The position numbers and the translations under genes are program-made. Positions 46,774-56,712 of a stretch of DNA of 64,000 nt are shown one piece after another. This DNA comes from Carnegiea gigantea. Taxonomy: Eukaryota > Streptophyta > Magnoliopsida > Caryophyllales > Cactaceae. The notes beneath the pieces were generated by a model. That model saw only the letters and a list, made by a program, of their open reading frames with translations. It searched no databases and was not told the DNA's origin. The number at the start of each line of letters is the position of its first letter. Within the stretch, counting starts at the first letter, position 1. Where the stretch lies: the NCBI GenBank assembly GCA_029747015.1, contig JAKOGI010002153.1, positions 1 through 64,000 on the forward strand, given 5' to 3'.

Positions 46774-49574
46774 CCCTTTCCCTCCTTGAACACTTTAGCC
46801 ATGTCCTTCCCGAGGAAATACCTCCCGGCTTACCACCACAAAGAACCATCCAACACCACATAGACCTCATACCCGGTTCCATTCTCCCAAACAAACCGGC
46901 TTATCGGACAAACCCCAAAGAAACCATGGAAATCCAAAGGCAAGTTGATGAGCTTATGGATAAGGGGTTGATTAGAGAGAGCTTGAGCCCTTGTGCGGTT
47001 CCGGCCCTCCTTGTGCCAAAGAAAGATGGGAGCATGCGTATGTGTGTTGATAGTCGAGCAATCAACAAGATAACCATCAAGTATAGATATCCAATTCCCC
47101 GCCTTGAGGATATGCTTGATGAGTTATATGGTTCTAGTGTGTTCTCTAAGGTGGATTTGAGAAGTGGTTACTACCAAATCCGCATTAGAGAGGGAGATGA
47201 ATGGAAAACGGCCTTCAAAACCAAAGGAGGCTTGTATGAGTGGCTAGTCATGCCATTCGGATTGTCAAATGCTCCAAGTACCTTCATGCGGCTCATGAAC
47301 CAAGTGTTCCGGCCCTTCATTGGCAAATTCGTTGTGGTGTATTTTGATGACATCCTCATCTATAGCAAGAATGAAGAAGAGCACCTTCAACATCTCACAC
47401 AAGTCATGAAGGTTCTAGAGAAGGAAAAGCTCTATGGTAACCTCAAGAAGTGTGCATTTTTCACTCATGAGGTAACCTTCCTTGGTTACATTGTCACAAG
47501 TGAAGGCATCAAAGTTGATGAGAGTAAAGTGGAAGCAATTCGGTCTTGGCCAACCCCCAAGAGTATTCATGATGTGCGAAGTTTCCATAGGCTTGCCTCA
47601 TTCTATAGGCGGTTCATTAGAAACTTTAGTACCATTATGGCCCCTATGACCGAGGTTATCAAAGGTGCATCGTTCAAGTGGACTCCCAAGGCTCAAGAAG
47701 CCTTTGAAACCATCAAGTCCAAACTCACCCAAGCACCGGTTCTTGCCTTGCCATGCTTTGATAAAGTGTTTGAGGTAGAGTGTGATGCGTCGGGAGTTGG
47801 CATTGGAGGAGTTCTCACTCAAGAAGGGCGGCCCTTAGCCTTCTTTAGTGAGAAGCTTTGTGACTCAAGGAGGAAGTACTCCACTTATGACAAGGAGTTC
47901 TATGCAATAGTGAGGTGCCTTGAGCATTGGAATCATTACTTGGTGGCTAGTGAGTTCATCTTGCACTCCGATCATGAAGCCTTGAAATACATTCAAGGGC
48001 AACATAAACTTAACTCACGGCATGCCAAGTGGGTGGAGTTCCTCCAATCTTTCAACTTCACCATCAAGCATAAGTCCGGAAAGCTCAACCAAGGAGCCGA
48101 TGCCTTGTCAAGGAGGCACTTATTGCTATTCCAACTTGATGCTTGCATTCTTGGTTTTGAGCATTTGAAGTCCCTCTATGAGAATGATGAAGATTTGGGA
48201 GAGCTCTACAAGGAGTGCCTTCGACATCCCAAAGGTGACTTCCTTGTCCAAGATGGATTTTTATTCAAGGGATCAAGATTGTGTGTGCCTAAGTGTGGCA
48301 CAAGAGAGTTACTCATACGTGAGGTCCATGGAGGATCTCTTGCCGGTCACTTTGGAGAAAACAAGACCCTTATGATGTTAAGGGAACATTATTATTGGCC
48401 GAGTATGAGCAAAGATATCCAAGATGTGTTGAAGAGATGTGCAACTTGCCAAGTTGCCAAAAGTCACCTCCTACCCCACGGTCTTTACACACCCCTACCC
48501 ACTCCCAACCATCCTTGGGAAGATGTAAGCATGGACTTCATCCTTGGCCTTCCAAGGACACAAAGGGGTAAAGATTCGATCTTTGTTGTTGTTGATCGTT
48601 TTTTAAAGATGGCCCATTTCATACCTTGTACCAAGACCAATGATGCCACCCACATTGCCGAGTTATACTTCAAGGAGGTAATGAGACTACCTGGCATCCC
48701 TAGATTCATTGTTTCGGATAAGGATACCAAGTTCCTTAGCCATTTTTGGGTGACCCTTTGGAAGAAGATGGGAACCAAGCTCAAGTATAGCACTTCATGC
48801 CACCCTCAAACGGATGGGCAAACCGAAGTCACCAACCGGACTTTGGGAAGCCTTCTAAGAGTGCTAGTAAAGTCCAACCTCAAAGCTTGGGACTTAGCCT
48901 TGCCTCATGCCGAGTTCGCTTTCAACAAAACACCTAGCAAGGCCACGGGTATGTCCCCATTCAAGGTAGTTTACGGGTTGGACCCTTTGAGTCCCCTTGA
49001 TCTTGTTCCTAGGGAGATGAATGAGAAGCCTCACATGGAGGCTAGCAAGCAAGTTGAAGAGATCCAAAAGCTCCATGAGACCGTGAGGGTAAAGATAGAG
49101 AAGGCCAATGCATCCTACAAGGACCGTGCCAACAAGCATAGGAAGAAGATGGTGTTTCACCCTGGTGATTTGGTATGGGTTCACTTGAGAAAGGAAAGGT
49201 TTCCCTCTAAAAGGAAGAGCAAGTTGATGCCAAGAGCCGACGGTCCCTTTGAAGTGCTAGAACGCATCAACGACAATGCCTACAAGATCAATTTGCCCGG
49301 TGAATATGGCGTGTCGGCCACCTTCAATGCGGCCGACCTTAGCCCTTATGAGGAGGATGACAACCTTATCAATTTGAGGGCAAATTCTCTTCAACAAGGG
49401 GAGGATGATGGAGGTCCATCCCCTAGCATGACCCATGGCCCACAACGAAGCCCAAAGAGTCCAAGTTCCGCGTCCAAAGTGCAAGAAATCAGCCTAGGAA
49501 CACAAGAGAACTTTTTTGTCAAAACTGGAATTTCAGGCGTGCACAAACCCGGTTTTGTGCACCTGATTTCCTAA
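46774..49574 (+). CDS. B RT-RNase H-integrase (3' part of split polyprotein)
   Basis: Open without interruption from the insertion scar to TAA at 49572-49574; the frame itself is open back to 46608, but those first codons are LTR D sequence. Numbering from 46608: RT active-site YFDD at 245-248; RNase H first Asp 393 (ECDASG), then YDKEFYA, SDHEAL, GADALSRR; integrase HHCC region; catalytic Asp, Asp and Glu at about 643, 704 and 740; GPF module; FNAADLSPYEED and the tail LRANSLQQGEDDGG. The last 169 bp overlap the 3' LTR: the PPT and TGATG encode the GEDDG end, typical of CRM CR tails. The split is in phase with 33352, so the ancestral polyprotein was uninterrupted, about 1513 residues. Confidence 0.9.
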
Positions 49575-49845
49575 CCTTCCCCAGGCTGAAACGGGGTTGC
49601 AGAAAGCCTAAGTTTAAGTTCAAGATGTGCTCTTTCCATCAAGACCTCTTGCAAGTCATTTGGAGTTCATTTGATACCTCAAAACCTCAAGCAAAGTCAA
49701 GTGCTGCTTCCTGGCGCTGAACTGGACATGGCTGAAACAAGGAGCTATTTGGTGGCCCATTTCTCCTCCATTTGATCTGAAACTTTTATGGATTGAAAGT
49801 ACTTTAAAAATATTATCAAATGGCCATAAAAAACCTCAGCCAAAT
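49406..49845 (+). repeat. 3' LTR of B, left part
   Basis: Starts TGATGGAGGTCCATCC after the PPT AAGGGGAGGA. Split by the noa-2 insertion after GCCAAAT. Confidence 0.9.
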
Positions 49846-51009
49846 TGATGCATATTTCCATATGCATCATTTTTATTCAAGTCCAATTTCAAAGAAGAAA
49901 AGGGTCAAAGAAGATCATGCTTGGAAGTGTGCTTATTTGGTCTTATTAAGTGAGTTCAAAGACTCACGACACTATGAAGAGGTCAAAAAGAGGTTAAACT
50001 TTGCTAGAAATTTGGTGCCGAATTCATCCCTGCGGAACCCGATTTTGTGACCACTTTTGGACAAGCTCAAGTGGACCCACAACTTGAGGGCCCATGTGCT
50101 TTTGAAGCTTAAGATGTCAGCTTTCAAATAAGCCCAATTTTATTTAATTTGGACATCATTTGATTGGGCAAAATATCACTCAAAGATACATTGTGCTGAT
50201 CCAGTCCAGTCTGAGATAGGTGCATTGTTTGGATCATAACTTTCAAACCGCTTATCCAAATTGAGCAAATGAGCCCATTCTGGAAAATAGACTTCCAGGG
50301 CTTTCTAACAAGCCCAAGAACGCGTGATTTGGCCGAGTATTCGGGAAGTTATGCTCTGTTGAAGTTGAGGCAGCTGTAAGGATTAATTCTGGGAAAATGA
50401 AGAGTCTTAGGTTACATATATTTGTGTGGCTGATATTGTGCACGTTTTAGATGCTTCTAGATTGATGTAATCAGCTGCAAAAATCCTAGAATATTCCTTG
50501 TAACCTCCCCCACCCCCTTTTATGATGTGTCTTTTCATTTTTCTTAGACTTTTCATTAGCTAGTTTTAATTGTTAGGAGTTATTTGAGTCTTTTGATTGT
50601 CTTTTGCTGAGTCTATAAAAGGGGAGGGGCATGTGAAGCTAATCATTCAGCATTGTAAGAGATTTCCAAAGTAATACAAGCACCTTTGAGAGTGATTCTC
50701 ATTTGTGTCTCAAAAATTCCTAGTTCTATATCTTGAATTTGGCTAATTCAAGTGGTGTTCTAGGTTCTCTATCTTTTCCAATTGGAGTGATTCCTTGGTT
50801 AAGACAAGAGAATTAGCCCAAGATCAAGTCATTAAGTGGCTCCGTGAAGGATTATCTTAATTACAAGGTCTTGTTTATCCTTGTTCTTTTTGTTATTATT
50901 CTTCAAACCATCTCAAACTATCTTCCACCATATTCACTTTTCTTTGGTTGATTCTTGTTTAGTTTGAGTTTGAGTTGATTTGGTTCACTTACCACCCACA
51001 TCTACATCA
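49846..51009 (+). repeat. 5' LTR of intact noa-2
   Basis: 1164 bp. Perfect 10-bp terminal inverted repeat; TATA at 50614-50620. Confidence 0.92.
50614..50620 (+). promoter_or_regulatory. TATA box of noa-2 LTR
   Basis: TATAAAA followed by GGGGAGGGG, about 390 bp before the LTR end. The same motif is present in family A LTRs. Confidence 0.6.
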
Positions 51010-51380
51010 ATTGGTATCAGAGCCAAGGCTTTTAAGTGACCCACATCATACCCAAACACATCCCAAAAAGCCAAAATACAAAAAAAAAAAAAAGAGGCAC
51101 AAACCGGCAATCCGAAGTCTTGAAGACCAGAGAAGCAGCACGGTGCCCCCGTGCCACAACACACGACCGTGCCATATTCTTTTTCCAGGAATCTTCAAGT
51201 CGAGACGGAGCACGGTGCCCCCGTGCCGCCAAGCACGACCGTGCCACTCTACTTTTCTGTATTTTCTTCAGCCGAAGCATAGCACGGCCTGACCGTGCCC
51301 CCTTGCACGACCGTGCCACCTTTGCCACAGCCAACTTACGTTTCAAATCAATCCACGAAGAACCCTAGACCTCATCCTTC
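51010..51380 (+). other. noa-2 leader: PBS and three 36-nt units
   Basis: PBS TGGTATCAGAGCC at 51012-51024. Units at 51138-51173, 51210-51245 and 51282-51317, all 36 nt, period exactly 72. Confidence 0.85.
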
Positions 51381-52928
51381 ATGCCGTCTTCAAAGAACTT
51401 GGAGAAAGAACTAGCTCTTATTGATATTGGATATGCTTGCTTTGCAATTCCAAAATTTCATGGCGAAAAGGAAGAGTTCGCAGGTTGGTTATCTAAGGTG
51501 GAACGAGTTTTTGCTTGTTGTATCCTTAATGACCAACAGAAGTTCGAAGTGGTTATTTCAAGATTGAGAGGCTGTGCACTTCAGTGGTGGAATAAATACA
51601 AGTTTGAGCGAAAAAAGAAAGGAAAAGAAAAGGTGAGAACTTGGAAGAAATTGAGTAGTAAGTTGAAGGGTTCCTTTTACCCATCCACTTACATGCCCAT
51701 GGAAGAAAGTATCTCCGTTAAGCTCACGGGTTCATTCCCTTCCACCCCACAAAAAGAACCAACCCCACAAATGATCTTTCCCCCACAACCTAGGAGGTGT
51801 CTCAAGTGCCAAGGGCTTGGACACTTATCCACGGATTGCCCAAACAACGAGGTCATTACCTTGGAAGAAAGGAAAGCCGTGGAAGAAGAGAACGATCAGG
51901 AGGAAAGCCTTGAAGAAGAAATTGAACTCAAGGTTGAAAGAGAAGAAATACTTCACTTAGAGAAGGTTTCTCAAAAGCCAAACAAAGATGAAGAGATCCT
52001 TGGAGAAAAAGGGTCAAGCCTAGTTGACTTACCTCTTGTTTTTGGTGACTATGGTGATGAAGAGACCTTTGAACTTGAGGCCCAAAGATCCGAGTTGAAG
52101 CAAGAAGAGATTGTGCAAGAAATTGAGCAATCCTTCACCGAAGAAGGGTGCCAAGAAGATAATGAGGTGAATTTGAGCATAACCCCAAGAATTGAAGAGC
52201 ATGTAGTTAAAGACCTTGAAGTGATGAAGCCATGTAGGGTTGCTGAAGAGTTTGAACAACTCTTGATTCAAGAAGTACGCCCTACCCAACTCCAAGCACC
52301 CGAGTTGGAGGCATGTGGGGTTATTGAAGAAGTTGAGCAACTCTTGACCCAAGAAGAATTCACCTTAACCCCCATTCAACCTTCCCAACCCCTCAAACCA
52401 CAAAAGGACCGACAAGCCTTAACCCTCATTCATCCTTCCCAAACCCTTGCCCCCAAAGAAGATTTCCCACTTCCGCCTCTTCTCCTCACCAGGTATGACC
52501 CGTTTTATCATCCTCCCCTCACCCTCTTCTATATCTCTCTAGAGGTGATGCCCTTTGACCACTTCCTACAACAGCTCCCATTTCATAAGCATGCCTCCCT
52601 TCATGAGAAGCTTGCAAACCCTTTGAGTTTGAGGACAAACTCAAAACAACCCGGGGAGTATGATGCATATTTCCATATGCATCATTTTTATTCAAGTCCA
52701 CTTTCAAAGAAGAAAAGGGTCAAAGAAGATCATGCTTGGAAGTGTGCTTATTTGGTCTTATTAAGTGAGGTTAAAAACTCACGACACTATGAAGAGGTCA
52801 AAAAGAGGTTAAACTTTGCTAGAAATTTGGTGCCGAATTCATCCCTGCGGAACCCGATTTTTGTGACCATTTTTGGACAAGCTCAAGTGGCCCCACAACT
52901 TGAGGGCCCATGTGCTTTTGAAGCTTAA
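51381..52928 (+). CDS. noa-2 protein, intact 515 aa, gag-like with unknown C-terminal region
   Basis: ATG 51381 follows the leader and gives MPSSKNLEKE. Residues about 25-110 form a gag-like domain (IPKFHGEKEEF, LQWWNKYKF, KVRTWKKL). A CCHC knuckle (CLKCQGLGHLSTDC) lies near residue 140. Residues about 165-325 are strongly acidic, with two related repeats (EEFEQLLIQE and EEVEQLLTQE). A proline-rich segment follows (QTLAPKEDF, RYDPFYHPP). The last 89 residues are encoded inside the 3' LTR and end AFEA; they resemble the LTR-overlapping tail of the A polyprotein (VDPQLE motif). No protease, RT, RNase H or integrase. A role as a gag-like protein packaging its own RNA is inferred; the acidic region is unrecognised. 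Confidence 0.88.
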   Translation: MPSSKNLEKELALIDIGYACFAIPKFHGEKEEFAGWLSKVERVFACCILNDQQKFEVVISRLRGCALQWWNKYKFERKKKGKEKVRTWKKLSSKLKGSFYPSTYMPMEESISVKLTGSFPSTPQKEPTPQMIFPPQPRRCLKCQGLGHLSTDCPNNEVITLEERKAVEEENDQEESLEEEIELKVEREEILHLEKVSQKPNKDEEILGEKGSSLVDLPLVFGDYGDEETFELEAQRSELKQEEIVQEIEQSFTEEGCQEDNEVNLSITPRIEEHVVKDLEVMKPCRVAEEFEQLLIQEVRPTQLQAPELEACGVIEEVEQLLTQEEFTLTPIQPSQPLKPQKDRQALTLIHPSQTLAPKEDFPLPPLLLTRYDPFYHPPLTLFYISLEVMPFDHFLQQLPFHKHASLHEKLANPLSLRTNSKQPGEYDAYFHMHHFYSSPLSKKKRVKEDHAWKCAYLVLLSEVKNSRHYEEVKKRLNFARNLVPNSSLRNPIFVTIFGQAQVAPQLEGPCAFEA

Positions 52929-53815
52929 GATGTCAGCTTTAAAATAAGCCCAATTTTATTTAATTGGGACATCATTTGATTGGGCAAAATATCACTCAAA
53001 GATACGTTGTGCTGATCCAGTCCAGTCTGAGATAGGTGCATTGTTTGGGCCATAACTTTCAAACCGCTTATCCAAATTGAGCAAATGAGCCCCTTCTGGA
53101 AAATAGACTTCCAGGGCTTTCTAACAAGCCCAGGAACGCGTGATTTGGACGAGTATTCTGGAAGTTATGCTCTGTTGAAGTTGAGGCAGTTGCAAGGATT
53201 AATGCTGGGAATATGAAGAGTCTTAGGTTACATATATTTGTGTGGCTGATATTGTGCACGTTTTAGAGGCTTCTAGATTGATGTAATCAGCTGCAAAAAT
53301 CCTAGAATATTCCTTGTAACCTCCCCCACCCCTTTTATGATGAGTCTTTTCATTTTTCTTAGACTTTTCATTAGCTAGTTTTTAATTGTTAGGAGTTATT
53401 TGAGTCTTTTGATTGTCTTCTGCTGAGTCTATAAAAGGGGAGGGGCATGTGAAGCTAATCATTCAGCATTGTAAGAGATTTCCAAAGTAATACAAGCACC
53501 TGTGAGAGTGATTCTCATTTGTGTCTCAAAATTCCTAGTTCTATATCTTGAATTTGGCTCATTCAAGTGGTGTTCTAGTTCTCTTCCTTTTCCAATTGGA
53601 GTGATTCCTTGGTTAAGACAAGAGAATTAGCCCAAGATCAAGTCATTGAGTGGCTCCGTGAAGGATTATCTTAATTACAAGGTCTTGTTTATCCTTGTTC
53701 TTTTTGTTATTATTCTTCAAACCATCTCAAACTATCTTCCACCATATTCACTTTTCTTTGGTTGATTCTTGTTTAGTTTGAGTTTGAGTTGATTTGGTTC
53801 ACTTACCACCCATCA
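52661..53815 (+). repeat. 3' LTR of intact noa-2
   Basis: 1155 bp. Near its end CCACCCATCA lacks the ACATCTA seen in the partner LTR, but the terminal CATCA is retained. Confidence 0.9.
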
Positions 53816-53820
53816 CAAAT

Positions 53821-54343
53821 TACACACATGAGGAGCTATTAACCACCAAAACAAGGCACAAAACACCCTTTTAACCGGATAATGGGCAGCCGGGTACAAG
53901 GAGAGAAGAGTGAGGTGATTGTTGCTCTAATCTATGCTTAGCCACTTGCAAGAGCCATCATGAAGAGTACTTAGCAGCAAAGAAGCTTCCATTGGCCCCA
54001 AAGTCGACACATCATCCTCAAGATTAGCAATGAAGAGGTGTCAAGTGGAGGATGCATCTATCCTTTTATGCTTTGATTTAATCTTTGTATTTTTGCCTAG
54101 TTTAGCTTGTAGTGCAACCTAAGGCCTATGTTTTTACTTGAAAGCTTTGTATTAAACCCCCCCAAGGCCCTTTGGCCGGCCACTCAAGCATTTGTATGAA
54201 ATGAAGTTGAGCTTTGCTCCTTTGAACTCTCAAACTCTCTTCTAGCTTATCTCTTCCTTTGGCCGGGTTGAGTGGTGATCTAGCAAGAGTCTTAACTCCT
54301 TCTTGGTGGTGTTTTTGTATCCAAGGGGTGGTTAAGGGCCCTA
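53821..54343 (+). repeat. 3' LTR of B, right part, truncated
   Basis: Matches the B 5' LTR from 30543 to about 31064 (GGGCCCTA). The remaining 150 bp or so are missing, replaced by a noa-type LTR fragment. Confidence 0.85.
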
Positions 54344-55022
54344 CGTGTGTGCTGAGCGTTATGCTCAGTTGAAGTGGAGGCTGCTACAAGGATTAAATGC
54401 TGGGCAAATGAAGAGACTTTGGTTACATGACATCATGTGGATGACATCATGCACGACTTGGAGTGTTCTAGATGGATGTCTTCAGCTGATTGGAAGCCTA
54501 GAATATTCTTTGTAACCTCCCCCACCCCTTTATGTTGAGTCTTTTCCATTTTCCAAGCCTTTTCAATTTTCTAGTTTTAATTGCTAGGAGTTTTTAAGTC
54601 TTTTGGTTATCTTTGTTTAGCCTATAAATAGGTGGGTTATGTAGTTGCATTTGAATTCAGAGTTGTAAGCTTTTCCAAGAGTAGTACAAACACCTTGAGA
54701 GTGATTCTCATTTGTGTCCAAAAAAAAATCCCTAGTTCTATATCTTGAATTTTGGCAAGTTCAAGTGGTGTTCTAGGTTCTCTTTTCTTTTCCAATTGGA
54801 GTGATTCCTTGGTGAAGACGAGAGGATTTGCCCAAGATCAAGCCCTTGAGTGGCTCCGCGAAGGATTATCTCAAGTGCAAGGTCTTGTTTATCCTTTGTT
54901 CTTTTTTGTTATTATTTTCATTCCATCTCAATCAACCTTCCATTTTCTCTTTACTTTGGTTCAATTCTTATTTGGATTTATTTGAGTTTGATTTGGTTCA
55001 CTTACCACCCACATATACATCA
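54344..55022 (+). repeat. 5'-truncated noa LTR fragment, subtype c
   Basis: About 679 bp ending ACATATACATCA. The first part (GTGTGTGCTGAGCG) is the subtype seen as a patch in the mosaic LTR at 19784. The later part has the LTR-a TATA region (CCTATAAATAGG). No PBS follows. Confidence 0.75.
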
Positions 55023-55600
55023 GTAGATGACTCAATTTCCCAGCTAGGAAGGTAAGAGTGCACGGCTGCCACCTCAAAAGGACTGAAAATTGCATGTGTG
55101 CCATGTCATGCTTGAGTGGTCGAATGAGAGCTTGCAAAATGGTGGCGTTTCACTAGCTCCACGTGTCTCTCTCTCAAGTAGCTGAGTGGTGCTTAATCAA
55201 GAAGCTCAAAATGACCTGCTTGGCAGCCTTCCACCTTAAGCAAACCCCTTGAAGGAGGAAAACCACCAGGCTAAGCAACGGGGTGTCAAGCAGCCGGTTT
55301 CTGCCTCCACTTGCAACGCATGTTTGACACCTCAAATGATGACTAATTGCTACGTTTCTTACATGGTTGGAAACCTCAAGATGTCTAGTTTGCCCTCCAA
55401 TTGGAATCGTATCATTTGGACGTCATTTGCCCCTTGAATCAGCTTGATTCCCAAAACCGTGCAGATTGGACTCCAAAACAGCACAGGTTTACTAATTAGC
55501 TTAGTTCACTAACCAATTGAACTCCAAATCTGGTAATTCCAATTGGAAATGAAAGATAAGATCTTAAGCTTTTCAGGGATGCAAAAATTGGACACTTAAA
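55023..55600 (-). repeat. Family C LTR fragment
   Basis: Most of this stretch is the reverse complement of about 41290-41830 in the C LTR (for example CCACGTGTCTCTCTCTCAAG). The last 30 or so bases before 55601 are not matched. Both ends are truncated. Confidence 0.72.
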
Positions 55601-56712
55601 TGATGTATATGAGGGTGGCAAGTGAACCAAATCAAACTCCAACTCAAAATAAGCCAAATTGGGAAGAGAAATGAAAGATGGAAGAGATGGATGAAGAATT
55701 TCACTACACAAGAAAAAGGAATAGAACAAGATCTTGTAATTGAGATAATCCTTCACGGAGCCACTCAATGACTTGACCTTGGGCTAATTCTCTTGTCTTA
55801 ACCAAGGAATCACTCCAATTGGAAAAGAAGAGAACCTAGAACACCACTTGAATTTGCCACAATTCAAGATATAGAACTAGGAATTTAGTTGCACTTTTGA
55901 GAAACACACTCAAAGTACTTGTATTGCTTTGGAAATTTCTTACAATGCTGAATGAATAGCTTCACACGCCCCTCCCCTTTTTATAGACTCAGCAAAAGAC
56001 AATCAAAGGACTCAAATAACTCCTAACAATTAAAACTAGCTAATGAAAAGTCTAAGAAAAATGAAAAGACTCATCATAAAAGGGGTGGGGGAGGTTACAA
56101 GGAATATTCTAGGATTTTTGCAGCTGATTACATCAATCTAGAAGCATCTAAAACGTGCACAATATCAGCCACACAAGTATATGTAACCGAAGACTCTTCA
56201 TATTCCCAGCATTAATCCTTGCAACTGCCTCAACTTCAACAGAGCATAACTTCCAGAATACTCGGCCAAATCACGCGTTCTTGGGCTTGTTAGAAAGCCC
56301 TGGAAGTCTATTTTCCAGAATGGGCTCATTTGCTCAATTTGGATAAGCGGTTTGAAAGTTATGGCCCAAACAATGCACCTATCTCAGACTGGACTGGATC
56401 AGCATAACGTATCTTTGAGTGATATTTTGCCCAATCAAATGACGTCCAAATTAAACAAACTTGGGCTTATTTGAAAGCTGAAATCTTAAACTTCAAAACC
56501 ATGTGGAGCCTCAAAGTTGTGGGACCACTTTAGGTAGGCCAAAAGTGCACACAAAAAGTGGGAAATTTCTGGATGAAGGCGGCACTACCTCTTCGGGTAT
56601 GAACGCCAATTTCCGGCAAAGTTTGGCAACTTCCTTGACTTCTTGAAGCTTGAGTGAGTCCTCCTTGGGCTGAGCTTGATGGTCCTTGGGCTTCTCACGA
56701 TGGTCTCCATCA
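55601..56712 (-). repeat. 3' LTR of A2
   Basis: 1112 bp, TGATGG...CATCA on minus, start hairpin GATGG-AGA-CCATC, TATA at 55978-55985. Confidence 0.88.
55978..55985 (-). promoter_or_regulatory. TATA box of family A LTR
   Basis: TATAAAAA on the minus strand, followed by GGGGAGGGG as in noa-2. Confidence 0.55.

Larger units (their letters stand above)
49846..53815 (+). mobile_element. Complete noa-2 element with intact ORF, TSD CAAAT
   Basis: 3970 bp: 5' LTR 49846-51009, internal 51010-52660, 3' LTR 52661-53815. CAAAT at 49841-49845 and 53816-53820. The uninterrupted target is visible in the B 5' LTR around 30535. With LTRs, PBS, PPT and an open ORF it is structurally complete for a non-autonomous element. 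Confidence 0.93.
30101..54343 (+). mobile_element. Family B autonomous CRM-like element with nested insertions
   Basis: 5' LTR 30101-31221; gag-protease 31612-33352; D-ii inserted 33353-46768; RT-RNase H-integrase 46774-49574; 3' LTR 49406-54343 split by a noa-2 insertion at 49846-53815 and truncated at about 54343. The last bases of the 3' LTR are missing, so no target duplication can be checked. Confidence 0.9.

Noticed and set aside
51012..51024. tRNA-Met fragment
   Set aside because: It is the 13-nt primer-binding site next to an LTR, not a tRNA gene.
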